NCBI GenBank assembly: GCA_015521775.1
Contig: WANN01000012.1
Location: forward strand, 1-64,000
DNA length: 64,000 bases
DNA from: Thermoproteaceae archaeon
Lineage (GTDB): Archaea; Thermoproteota; Thermoprotei; Thermoproteales; Thermoproteaceae
Direction: 5' to 3'
Positions 33,184 through 41,814 of this stretch are shown in pieces. Position numbers and translations under genes: made by a program. Position 1 is the stretch's first letter. The number at the start of each line of letters is the position of its first letter. Under the pieces are notes generated by a model that saw nothing but the letters and a program-made list of their open reading frames with translations, had not been told where the DNA came from and did not search any database.

Positions 33184-34157
33184 TCGGCCACCGACTCCAC
33201 TCTGCGGGCCATCTCCCGTCCACCTAACAGGTCGCGCACGCTGAAGAGGAGCCTGTACTCGCCCACTCCCAGCCCGCTGAGCCTCTCCCCAGCCACCTCC
33301 ATTATTATATTCCTATTGATCCCATGCATCATGAAGTAACAGTTGTAGCCCCACTTTCCGGGCACCACGTTCCTCTTGACTATATGGGTCGCCTCAGGGA
33401 TCGAGACTACCCTGCCACAGTCGTCTATGTTGAAGACCACCATGGCGTTCTCGTTGAACCCCACTCCCGAGGAGTCCAGGGTGGCATGGAAGTCCCTTAT
33501 GACTCCAGCGTCGCGTAGGGACCGTATAGTTTCCACCAGCCCGTCCACGGACATGCCAAGCTTCTCCCTTAGCTCCGCGAAGGGCCTCTGGACCAGGGGG
33601 ATGGACCTAATGTACCTGAAGAAGTCCATGGGCATGCCTGTGTCCTCCACGGTGGGCGGATTCTCTGGCAGCACCCGGAGCGGCACACGTGAGACCCCCC
33701 TGTACAGGTCGAACCTGACGTCCACGCGGTACGTCCGCTGGGAGTACAGCACCACGTAGTCCAGCCCCCACTTCTCCGCCACTGTCCTGACCTTGGCCTC
33801 GAGGTCCTCACGCGTATTCGCCTTGGTAACGTACCACAGGTTATACGGCTCGTACTCCCTGAGAAAGTTGTGGCTCACATAGGGGTCCCTGTTGACCTCG
33901 GCAGCCACCTCGTCCACCAGGTGCGGTGGAACCGCCATGCCGACAAGCGCCGCCACCAGTCCCCGGGACCTGTAGTTGAGGACGGCCCCAATCCTCTTCA
34001 GCACGCCCCTCTTGACGAGTCCCCTCAACATTTCTATCACGGCCTCCTCGTCGATTCCAAGGCGCCGTCCAACCTCCTCGAAGGGGCGGTCCACTATGGG
34101 GAAGTCGTACTGGACCTCCATCAACAGGTCAACCTCTTTATGGGAAAGATGGGCCAT
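33180..34157 (-). CDS. Fused AhbA/AhbB-like siroheme decarboxylase
   Basis: 325 residues made of two tandem Lrp/AsnC-like units. Each has a winged helix (DLLMEVQYDFPIVDRPF near residue 10; FRYIRSIPLVQRPFAE near 175) and a RAM-like domain with VSHNFLREYEPYNLWYVTKA near 94 and GKWGYNCYFMMHG near 275. These are the marks of AhbA and AhbB (NirD/L-type), which decarboxylate siroheme to didecarboxysiroheme, normally as a heterodimer. Here both halves are in one chain. It converges on cobA-hemD, fitting heme synthesis by the siroheme route. d1-heme synthesis is the alternative. Confidence 0.88.
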   Translation of the reverse strand: MAHLSHKEVDLLMEVQYDFPIVDRPFEEVGRRLGIDEEAVIEMLRGLVKRGVLKRIGAVLNYRSRGLVAALVGMAVPPHLVDEVAAEVNRDPYVSHNFLREYEPYNLWYVTKANTREDLEAKVRTVAEKWGLDYVVLYSQRTYRVDVRFDLYRGVSRVPLRVLPENPPTVEDTGMPMDFFRYIRSIPLVQRPFAELREKLGMSVDGLVETIRSLRDAGVIRDFHATLDSSGVGFNENAMVVFNIDDCGRVVSIPEATHIVKRNVVPGKWGYNCYFMMHGINRNIIMEVAGERLSGLGVGEYRLLFSVRDLLGGREMARRVESVAD

Positions 34158-34201
34158 CACATTGACCTGCCTATCCTATAAATAAGGCTTCCACCTTGCA
34201 G

Positions 34202-34630
34202 CTACCTGTCGGCCGACCCCCCAAAGAGCCTACTGTGCTCCCTGAACATGCACCTATCCTGCACGACCACTATGCCGGCCTCCTCCGCCCTGCGCGCAGC
34301 CTCATCGTGCCTTATCCCCAACTGAAGCCAAAGCACCTTGACGTCCCCCCTACGCCTCAACCTCTCGAGGACCTCCTCGACGACCCTCGGCACCTCGTCG
34401 CTCGGCCTAAACACATCGACTATCTCCACGTCCTCCGGTATCTCCAAAAGGCTCTTGTACGCCTTTCTGCCCATTATCTCGTCCGCCGTTGGGTTGACTG
34501 GGAATATCTCGTAGCCGTTGTCCGCTAGGTACTTGGCCACCCTGTAGGAGTCCTTTTCAGGCGATTTGGACAGTCCCACGACAGCCACCTTACGATACTT
34601 GGACAGTATCTCCCTAATTTTCTCGTCCAT
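34202..34630 (-). CDS. CoA-binding domain protein (YccU family)
   Basis: 142-residue Rossmann protein. KVAVVGLSKSPEKDSYRVAKYL near residue 14, IFPVNPTADEIMGRKAY near 44 and VLWLQLGIRHDEAARRAEEAG near 100 match CoA_binding_2 proteins, thought to bind CoA or an acyl-CoA; cellular role unknown. TATA (CTTAATATT on the minus strand) is 25 nt upstream of the ATG. Confidence 0.85.
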   Translation of the reverse strand: MDEKIREILSKYRKVAVVGLSKSPEKDSYRVAKYLADNGYEIFPVNPTADEIMGRKAYKSLLEIPEDVEIVDVFRPSDEVPRVVEEVLERLRRRGDVKVLWLQLGIRHDEAARRAEEAGIVVVQDRCMFREHSRLFGGSADR

Positions 34631-34676
34631 GTACGGGGTCTCGAAACCCCAATATTAAGGTTCCCTGGGCCCCAAC

Positions 34677-35108
34677 TCAGACGACTATGGACGCTATGTT
34701 GGCTATCTTGGGCCATCTCAATGCCGCCTCCATGGCTATGGGCCCCGAGATTTCGCTTCCCTTAGGCTCGCCCTCGGGCGTAACTATGGCCACCGCGTTG
34801 TCCTCAAAGGCGACCCACGTGCCGTCTGGGCGTCGGAAGGGCCTCCTCTGCCTCACAACTATGCCCCTAATTATCTGCTTTCTGAGCTCAGGCCTGCCCT
34901 CCCTCACGACCACGACCACCATGTCGCCTACGCCTGCCCCCGGAATCCTCCTGTGGGTAGTCTTTGCGTGGGCCCCCACCACGCCTATCACCCGGACCAG
35001 CCGGGCGCCAGAATTGTCCGCCACAGGAACCATGCTGTTCATGAACACGCCGGGCGTTACGTGGAACCTGTATGGGACCCCTACGGTCTTCACGCCGCGC
35101 TTGGCCAT
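34677..35108 (-). CDS. rpl14: Ribosomal protein L14 (uL14)
   Basis: 143-residue large-subunit protein. [55 protein letters not shown] and [20 protein letters not shown] are the L14 core. It has its own TATA (TTTTTATAT on the minus strand) about 25 nt upstream. In most archaea L14 sits in the spc-like cluster with L24, S4e and L5; here its neighbours are a CoA-binding protein and endonuclease III, so the cluster is split. Confidence 0.95.
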   Translation of the reverse strand: MAKRGVKTVGVPYRFHVTPGVFMNSMVPVADNSGARLVRVIGVVGAHAKTTHRRIPGAGVGDMVVVVVREGRPELRKQIIRGIVVRQRRPFRRPDGTWVAFEDNAVAIVTPEGEPKGSEISGPIAMEAALRWPKIANIASIVV

Positions 35109-35200
35109 AGAACTTGCAGATGCGCCACTATATAAAAATTGGCCGTCCGCGGGCGTTTAAGGGGCTTTGACTTAAAGTACCCGATGCGTGGCCGATTAAC

Positions 35201-35890
35201 ATGGGCGGCGGCATCTGTAGGGAGGACCTGGAGCGAGCGGCATCAAGCGTCCGCGTGAACCTTGAGAGGTTCGTCACGCCCAACATATTTAGGGCCACTG
35301 GAGACGTGTTTAAGACCCTCGTGGCAACTGTGCTCAGCCAAAACACCAGCGACCGAAATGCGCTGGCGGCGTACAGGAGACTTGAGGAGCTGCTGGGGGA
35401 CATCACCCCTCAGGGACTCGCCGCGGCGCCTCTGGAAGACGTTGAGGAGGCCATAAGGCCTGCCGGCATGCATAAGGTCAGAGCGCGGAAGCTGAAGGAA
35501 CTCGCTGCTGCGGTGCTGGACAGGTTCGGCGGTAACCTTAACGGGATAGGCAACATGCCCACGGAGGCCGCCAGACAGGTCCTCCTATCGTTGCCAGGGG
35601 TAGGGCCCAAGACAGCCGACGTCGTACTGGTCAACCTAGGCAAGCCTGCCTTCCCAGTGGACACCCATATACTGAGGATTGGGAGGAGGCTGGGGATTGG
35701 GAACACATATTCGCAGATCTCTGGGAGGATAATGTCCATGTTGCCGCCCAGCGAGTACCTGAGGGTACACCTGGCGCTGATACAGTTCGGGAGAGAGGTG
35801 TGCAGGGCGCGTAGGCCTCTATGCGGTGCGTGCCCCCTCAGGGACAAGTGCAGGTACTACGCGCTTCACGCGTCTTCGGAGCGCCGATAG
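35201..35890 (+). CDS. nth: Endonuclease III-type DNA glycosylase
   Basis: 229-residue HhH-GPD glycosylase/AP lyase. The helix-hairpin-helix has the catalytic Lys in [12 protein letters not shown] near residue 130, the catalytic Asp is in [12 protein letters not shown] near 152, and the [4Fe-4S] Cys motif is C-x6-C-x2-C-x5-C ([17 protein letters not shown]) near 203. It removes oxidised pyrimidines or mismatched T/U from DNA; the Nth versus MIG subfamily is not settled by eye. TATA CTTAAAG is 26 nt upstream of the ATG. The 3' end overlaps aroC by 25 nt. Confidence 0.92.
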   Translation: MGGGICREDLERAASSVRVNLERFVTPNIFRATGDVFKTLVATVLSQNTSDRNALAAYRRLEELLGDITPQGLAAAPLEDVEEAIRPAGMHKVRARKLKELAAAVLDRFGGNLNGIGNMPTEAARQVLLSLPGVGPKTADVVLVNLGKPAFPVDTHILRIGRRLGIGNTYSQISGRIMSMLPPSEYLRVHLALIQFGREVCRARRPLCGACPLRDKCRYYALHASSERR

Positions 35891-36984
35891 GCGGACCGCG
35901 CAGTGCGTCTGACCAGCCCGGCCAACATTGCGTGGTCCGCCAACACGATCCTCGTCATTGCGATCAGAGCCACCAGAGCCTTGGGCGTGGTGCTCACGTC
36001 GTACCTGCCGCTGAACGTTATTTCCTCCTCCTCCATGCGCGTGAGGTCCACGGTGCGCTGCGGTTTACGTATGCTTGGCGTGGGCTTGAACGCGACGCGG
36101 AACCTTATCGGCTCGCCGATTGAGAGGCCGCCGAGCAGCCCCCCAGACCTGTCCGAGCCGAGGCCCACCCTGCCGCCCTTAACCACTATAGGGTCGTTGG
36201 CCTCGCTGCCCCTCATCCTGGCCAGCTGGAAGCCATAGCCGAACTCCACGCCCACTGCGCTCGGTATAGAGAGGGCTGCCTTGGCCAGGTCGGCCTTGAG
36301 CTTGTCGAACACGGGCTCGCCCAGGCCGGGCGGCACCTCGGTGGTGACCACCTCCACCACGCCGCCCACGCTGTCGCCCTCGGATGCCACCTTGACCAAC
36401 ATGTTGATTGCGGCTTCCGCCATATCGCCGTCAAGCATGGGCAGGGGCCTCTCCCAGGCCCCCTCGGCCTCCTCGTAGGAGGCGGGGCGCGACGAGACTC
36501 GGAGCCCCCCCAACTCGACTATGTATCCGCTGACCCTAACGCCTATTTCCTCAAGCACCTTGCCGGCTATTGCGCCTGCGACTATACGTGCCGCTGTTTC
36601 TCTGCCGCTGGCCCGACCGCCCCCTCGATGATCGTGGTATGCCCCGTACTTCAAATAGTAGGCGAGGTCTGCGTGGCCTGGCCTCGGCCTCATCCACAGC
36701 TCCTTATAGTAATCGGACACGGCCCTCCTGTTCCTTATTATGACTGCTATGGGCGAGCCTATGGCATGGCCGTCCTTAACCCCGGACAGGATCTCTATCT
36801 CCTCCGGCTCGCATCTCGGGTTGAGTACCCTCACATGGCAGAACATCCTCCTCTGGAGCTCCTTCCTTATGTGCTCCTCGTCTATGGGGACCCCGGGCGG
36901 GACCCCGTCGACCACAACCCCTATGGCGGGCCCGTGGCTCTCCCCAAACGTGGCCACGCGGAACACCCTACCGAAGAAGCTCAT
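35866..36984 (-). CDS. aroC: Chorismate synthase
   Basis: 372 residues, complete. The three signatures are visible: [14 protein letters not shown] near residue 13, [16 protein letters not shown] near 120 and [15 protein letters not shown] near 285. It converts EPSP to chorismate, last step of the shikimate pathway, using reduced flavin. TATA (CAATAATTA on the minus strand) is 24 nt upstream of the ATG. No other aro gene is adjacent. Confidence 0.95.
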   Translation of the reverse strand: MSFFGRVFRVATFGESHGPAIGVVVDGVPPGVPIDEEHIRKELQRRMFCHVRVLNPRCEPEEIEILSGVKDGHAIGSPIAVIIRNRRAVSDYYKELWMRPRPGHADLAYYLKYGAYHDHRGGGRASGRETAARIVAGAIAGKVLEEIGVRVSGYIVELGGLRVSSRPASYEEAEGAWERPLPMLDGDMAEAAINMLVKVASEGDSVGGVVEVVTTEVPPGLGEPVFDKLKADLAKAALSIPSAVGVEFGYGFQLARMRGSEANDPIVVKGGRVGLGSDRSGGLLGGLSIGEPIRFRVAFKPTPSIRKPQRTVDLTRMEEEEITFSGRYDVSTTPKALVALIAMTRIVLADHAMLAGLVRRTARSAYRRSEDA

Positions 36985-37134
36985 GGAATAGACGAAGCCC
37001 TAATTATTGTTTTTGCCCTTCAATACGCGGCCGCGTAAGGCCCATGCGCCCCCTACCAAATGCGGGGCCGCTTTCCCAGATACCTGTACTTTTATTATGG
37101 CAAACTTTTTATTGCAACGCGTAAAAAAACATGT

Positions 37135-38217
37135 ATGGTCTCCGTCGCCATCGGCGGCCTTGAAAAGCACTTCCCCCCCAACGTTTACGCGCTACGCAAT
37201 CTGACGCTGAACATAGCCCATGGGGAGTTCATAGTGGTTCTTGGTCCCTCGGGATCCGGCAAGACCACGCTCATAAGGTGCATAGCGGGCCTTGAGGCGC
37301 CTACCAGGGGCAGGATATATTTCGATGAGACCCCTGTGGTGGACCTCGAAAGGGGCATACTGGTGCCGCCCTCCAAGAGGAACATAGGCATGGTATTCCA
37401 GAACTGGGCCCTCTACCCGCACATGAAGGTGTTCGACAACATAGCGTTCCCCCTAAAGGTGAAGAGGGAACCTCGGGGAGAGATAGAGAGGCGTGTTAGG
37501 GAGGTCGCCGAGGCGCTTGAGATTGGACATCTCCTCGACAGGTACCCAAGGCAGCTTTCCGGGGGGCAGCAGCAGAGGGTCGCAATAGCCAGGGCCCTCG
37601 TCAAGGAGCCCCAGGTCCTGCTAATGGACGAGCCTTTCTCAAATCTGGACGCGCGTCTAAGGATATCGGCAAGGGAATTCGTGAAGTCGCTGCAACGGAA
37701 GCTCAAAATAACCACCATACTGGTCACGCATGACCAGCACGACGCCTATGCCCTGGCCGACAAGATAGCCATAATAAACAACGGCGAACTGCAACAGTTC
37801 GGCCCACCGGACGAAATACTCAGAAGGCCGGCAAACACGTTCGTGGCACAGTTCTTCGGCGATCCCCCCATAAACCTCCTCAGAGGCACCGTGAGGGACG
37901 GACACGTGCATCTGGGCGACGTAGATATACCGCTTGAGGCCGATGTGCCTCGGGGAGCAGACGTCTACGTGGGTATAAGGCCAACCGACATATACGTGTC
38001 CGATGCCCCCCACGATGCTACAGACGTGGAGCTTCCGCGTGCCAGGGTCAAACTGCTCGAGTACCTGGGCTACGCCCAGATAGCCGTGGTCACGTGGGGC
38101 TCCACAGAGGTCAGGGCCGAGGTGTTCTCCAGGGTAGCGGAAGGCGATGAGGCGAGGGTGTTCCTTAAAAGGGATGCCGTCAGGCTGTTCGACGGCGATG
38201 GAAAGCTCCTTGCCTAG
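37135..38217 (+). CDS. CUT1/MalK-type ABC transporter ATPase
   Basis: 360 residues. Walker A GPSGSGKTT near residue 40, Q-loop VFQNWALYPHM near 87, signature [15 protein letters not shown] near 141, Walker B VLLMDEPFSNLDARL near 161 and the switch His in VTHDQHDAYALA. The C-terminal about 120 residues form a TOBE/MOP regulatory domain, as in MalK/UgpC/GlcV sugar ATPases, which are often shared by several importers. The ATG is 26 nt after a TATA (CTTTTTATT); upstream in-frame codons lie before it. No permease or binding-protein gene is nearby. Confidence 0.9.
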   Translation: MVSVAIGGLEKHFPPNVYALRNLTLNIAHGEFIVVLGPSGSGKTTLIRCIAGLEAPTRGRIYFDETPVVDLERGILVPPSKRNIGMVFQNWALYPHMKVFDNIAFPLKVKREPRGEIERRVREVAEALEIGHLLDRYPRQLSGGQQQRVAIARALVKEPQVLLMDEPFSNLDARLRISAREFVKSLQRKLKITTILVTHDQHDAYALADKIAIINNGELQQFGPPDEILRRPANTFVAQFFGDPPINLLRGTVRDGHVHLGDVDIPLEADVPRGADVYVGIRPTDIYVSDAPHDATDVELPRARVKLLEYLGYAQIAVVTWGSTEVRAEVFSRVAEGDEARVFLKRDAVRLFDGDGKLLA

Positions 38218-40886
38218 CCACCCCTAATAATTCTCCGGAGCACGTAGTGCAGTATGCCGCCGTTCCTAAAGTACTCCACCTCCATGGGAGTGTCCAGCCT
38301 AACCCTTAACTGGGCCTCGTCGACGCGGCCGTCCCTTCTATGGATGCGCAGGACCACATATTTTCCTGGGGACAGGCCATCGGATAGGCCCACTATGTCG
38401 TACGTCTCCGTCCCGTCGAGTCCCAGCGTGTCGGCGTTCTGGCCGTCCATGAACTGGAGCGGCAGGATCCCCATGCCTATCAGGTTGCTCCTATGTATGC
38501 GTTCGAAGCTCTCAGCTATCACGGCCCTGACGCCCAATAGCTTGGGGCCCTTTGCGGCCCAGTCACGCGAACTGCCTGCACCGTAGTTCTTGCCCGCTAT
38601 CACTATTACAGGTACGCCCTCGGCCTTGTAGCGCATCGCAGCGTCGTAGACCGTCATGACCTCTCCGCTGGGCCAGTGCACCGTGTAGCCCCCCTCCCTG
38701 TCGGGCAACATCCTATTCCTCAGCCTCCTATGGGCGAACGTGCCCCGCACCATGACCTCGTGGTTGCCCCGCCTGGCCCCATATGTGTTGAACTCATGCG
38801 GCGGCACGCCCCTCTCGGCCAAGTATCTGCCGGCAGGGGAGTCGCTGGGAATTGCGCCAGCTGGGGAAATGTGGTCCGTGGTGACGTTGTCGCCGAGTAT
38901 GAGCAGTGGGCGGGCACCGATTATGTCTGAGATAGGCGGCAGCCTGTCGGGGTCAAAGTCGTCGAAAAACGGGGGCCTCTGTATGTAGGTGTTGCTGGGG
39001 TCCCACTCGTACATCTCGCCGCCGGGCGCCTTGAGGCCAGCCCATTCCGGCACCAGGTCCCCAAGGTTGCTGTACCTATCCACAAAGGCTTTGGGATCCA
39101 CCGCCTCGGACATGTAGGCCCTTATCTCCTCTGCAGTGGGCCATATATCCCTCAGGTACACTGGGCCGTCCTTGCCCATGCCTAGGGGTTCCCCCGCTAT
39201 ATCCCTAAGCACCGTGCCCGCTAGGGCGTACGCGACCACGAGCGGGGGCGACGCCAGGAAGTTCATCCTCACGTCTGGATGTATCCTCGCCTCGAAGTTC
39301 CTGTTGCCCGACAACACGCTGGAGACCACGAGGTCTCCCTCCTTGATGGCCCTCGATATGGGCTCAGGAAGGGGACCCGTGTTGCCTATGCACACCATAC
39401 ATCCGAACCCTGTGACAGAGAAGCCCAGCGCCTCCAGGTACTTCAGGAGCCCAGACCTGGACAGGTACTCCACCACAACACGGGAGCCGGGGGCCAACAC
39501 GGTTTTTACCCGCGGGTTGACGGAGAGGCCGCGCTCCACCGCCTTCTTGGCCAGTATGCCTGCGCCTATCATCAGCGCCGGGTTGCTCGTGTTGGTACAG
39601 CTCGTTATCGCGGCTATGACTATGTCCCCGTCGCCTATGTCCGTCTCAGCGCCGCCCACCTCAACTCTAACCCTGGCCGGGCCATGGACACCCCTTTTCT
39701 TCCTGTGCTCCTCTATGACCGAGAGGGCGGCCTTGGGGGTCTCTGAAAGGCTGCGGCGCTGCCACGGTAGGGAGGGGCCCGCAACGCTTGGCTCGACCGT
39801 TGACAGGTCCAGCTCGACTACTTCGCTGTACTCCACGTCGCCCTCTTCGGGCACGCCGAACATGCCCTGCTCCCTGTAGTACCTCTCCACGAGTGCCACG
39901 TGGTCGGGCCCTCTCCCGGTCATCCTGAGGTATTCAAGGGTCAGGTCGTCCACGGGGAACAGGCCTATCGTGGCCCCGTATTCGGGCGCCATGTTCGCGA
40001 TGGTTGCCCTGTCGGGCACCGACAGCTCCAGCACGCCCCTGCCGAAAAACTCGACGAATTTGCCCACGACGTTGTGCCTACGTAACAGCTCCGTTATGGT
40101 TAGCACTATGTCTGTGGCCGTTACCCCTTCCCTGGGCTTACCGTACATGTAGACACCAACCACGTCTGGCGGGGGAACTGCAATGGGTTGGTCTAGGAGA
40201 GCCGCCTCGGCCTCGATGCCGCCGACTCCCCAGCCCAGGACGCCTAGGCCGTTTATCATAGTGGTATGGGAGTCCATGCCCACCACGCTGTCGAAGAACG
40301 CAGTGCCCCCATCCACCATGACGACCCTCGCTATGTACTCCAGGTGCACCTGGTGTATTATGCCGGTGCCCGGCGGAAACAGCCTAAAATTGGAAAACGC
40401 GTTCTGGGCCCACTTGAGGAAGACGTACCTGTCCCTGTTACGCTCGATTTCGAGCTTGTGGTTCAAAGCATAGGCGTCGCTAACCCCGAAGTAGTCGGCC
40501 TGCACCGAGTGGTCGACGACTAGGTCTGTCGGCACCTGCGGGTTTATGACCCTCGGAGCGAGGCCGTGCCTGGCCACCACCTCCCTCATGGCGGCAAGGT
40601 CCGCCAATGCAGGGACGCCGGTGTAGTCCTGCATGATGACCCTGGCCACCTTGAACGGTATCTCCTTGGGGATCCTCCTACCTGGGCGCCACGAGGCCAG
40701 GTTCTCGACGTCCTCTGCCGTGATCGCCGATCCGTCCAGGTTGCGGACTAGCGATTCCAACATTATCCGTATGCTGAGCGGAAGCCTGGAAATCCCCGGG
40801 AACTGGCCCTCCAGCTTTCTCAGGGAGTAGTACTTGTATCTAGAGGCGCCGACCTCTAGAAACGAGGTGAGGTTGCCCTTGTCCAT
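38214..40886 (-). CDS. acnA: Aconitate hydratase A
   Basis: 890-residue aconitase (IRP1/AcnA type) interconverting citrate and isocitrate. The [4Fe-4S] cysteines are in AITSCTNTSNP near residue 435 and GFGCMVCIGNTGP near 497. The swivelling domain has GDNVTTDHISPAG and GKNYGAGSSRDWAAKGPKLLG near 780. TATA (CTTTTTATA on the minus strand) is 23 nt upstream of the ATG. It lies downstream of the ferredoxin oxidoreductase genes on the same strand but has its own promoter. Confidence 0.95.
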   Translation of the reverse strand: MDKGNLTSFLEVGASRYKYYSLRKLEGQFPGISRLPLSIRIMLESLVRNLDGSAITAEDVENLASWRPGRRIPKEIPFKVARVIMQDYTGVPALADLAAMREVVARHGLAPRVINPQVPTDLVVDHSVQADYFGVSDAYALNHKLEIERNRDRYVFLKWAQNAFSNFRLFPPGTGIIHQVHLEYIARVVMVDGGTAFFDSVVGMDSHTTMINGLGVLGWGVGGIEAEAALLDQPIAVPPPDVVGVYMYGKPREGVTATDIVLTITELLRRHNVVGKFVEFFGRGVLELSVPDRATIANMAPEYGATIGLFPVDDLTLEYLRMTGRGPDHVALVERYYREQGMFGVPEEGDVEYSEVVELDLSTVEPSVAGPSLPWQRRSLSETPKAALSVIEEHRKKRGVHGPARVRVEVGGAETDIGDGDIVIAAITSCTNTSNPALMIGAGILAKKAVERGLSVNPRVKTVLAPGSRVVVEYLSRSGLLKYLEALGFSVTGFGCMVCIGNTGPLPEPISRAIKEGDLVVSSVLSGNRNFEARIHPDVRMNFLASPPLVVAYALAGTVLRDIAGEPLGMGKDGPVYLRDIWPTAEEIRAYMSEAVDPKAFVDRYSNLGDLVPEWAGLKAPGGEMYEWDPSNTYIQRPPFFDDFDPDRLPPISDIIGARPLLILGDNVTTDHISPAGAIPSDSPAGRYLAERGVPPHEFNTYGARRGNHEVMVRGTFAHRRLRNRMLPDREGGYTVHWPSGEVMTVYDAAMRYKAEGVPVIVIAGKNYGAGSSRDWAAKGPKLLGVRAVIAESFERIHRSNLIGMGILPLQFMDGQNADTLGLDGTETYDIVGLSDGLSPGKYVVLRIHRRDGRVDEAQLRVRLDTPMEVEYFRNGGILHYVLRRIIRGG

Positions 40887-40914
40887 GGTGGTTACTACTT
40901 GATGTATAAAAAGG

Positions 40915-41814
40915 TTAAATGAACGACTTCAGTATCGTGGGCCCCTCGGACAGCGCGTTGTCTATTGGGGACGCGGCAGGCGATGCGCCTTTAAGTAGCC
41001 TAGACATTTCGCCGTCGTAGGTCGGGCGCTCGGCCCTATATATAACGCCTATGGGGATCCTCCCATACGGGTCCATCGTCGGCCATTCAAGCGCCTTAGC
41101 CATGGCCTGCATAAGGTCGGCCGGGTCGTGGCCGGACTCCTCGAGTTTGTACACGCGCGCCTTAAACCAGTCGTACGTGTTGACCCTGTTAAACGTCACG
41201 CAGGGGCTGAGGACGTCTATGAGCGCGAAGCCCCTGTGCTCTATGCCCCCCTTGATGAGGCCAGCCAGGTGCGCGGGGTCCCCGCTGAACCCCCTAGCGA
41301 CGTATGTGGCTCCAGACGCTATTGCAAGGGCGAGCGGATTCACAGGATCGTCCACCGAGCCGTAGGGCGTGGACCTGGTCTTCACCCCCTTAAGCGTTGT
41401 GGGCGCCATCTGGCCAGTGGTAAGCCCATAGACCTGGTTGTTCGAAACTATGTACGTTATGTCCACGTTGCGCCTGGCAGCATGGACCAGGTGGTTGGTA
41501 CCTATCGCGTAGCCGTCCCCGTCCCCGCCCATCACTATGACCGTGAGGTCAGGGTTCGCCAGCTTCACGCCGGTGGCTATGGGCAGTGCCCTCCCATGTA
41601 TGCCGTGTATGCCGTAGGTCTTCATGAAGTGGGGCAGCTGCGAGGAGCAGCCTATGCCGGAAACCACCACGACCCTCTCGTTGGGTATGCCCAGCTCGGC
41701 CAGCGCCCTCCTCAACGCGTCCAGGATTCCGTAATCTCCGCAGCCAGGGCACCATATGGGGGGCCTCGCCACAGCGTACTCTGCGGGCTTCCTCACCTCT
41801 ATCTTCACGGTCAT
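40915..41814 (-). CDS. 2-oxoacid:ferredoxin oxidoreductase, beta subunit
   Basis: 299 residues, thiamine-diphosphate-binding subunit. PIWCPGCGDYGILDAL near residue 20 carries the cluster-ligand Cys pair, and VIVMGGDGDGYAIGTNHLVHAARRNVDI near 93 is the TPP motif (GDG...N). It forms a two-subunit enzyme with the fused gamma-alpha chain encoded just upstream (4-nt overlap), oxidising 2-oxoglutarate, pyruvate or other 2-oxoacids to acyl-CoA with ferredoxin. With aconitase and fumarase adjacent, 2-oxoglutarate is the likely main substrate. Confidence 0.92.
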   Translation of the reverse strand: MTVKIEVRKPAEYAVARPPIWCPGCGDYGILDALRRALAELGIPNERVVVVSGIGCSSQLPHFMKTYGIHGIHGRALPIATGVKLANPDLTVIVMGGDGDGYAIGTNHLVHAARRNVDITYIVSNNQVYGLTTGQMAPTTLKGVKTRSTPYGSVDDPVNPLALAIASGATYVARGFSGDPAHLAGLIKGGIEHRGFALIDVLSPCVTFNRVNTYDWFKARVYKLEESGHDPADLMQAMAKALEWPTMDPYGRIPIGVIYRAERPTYDGEMSRLLKGASPAASPIDNALSEGPTILKSFI

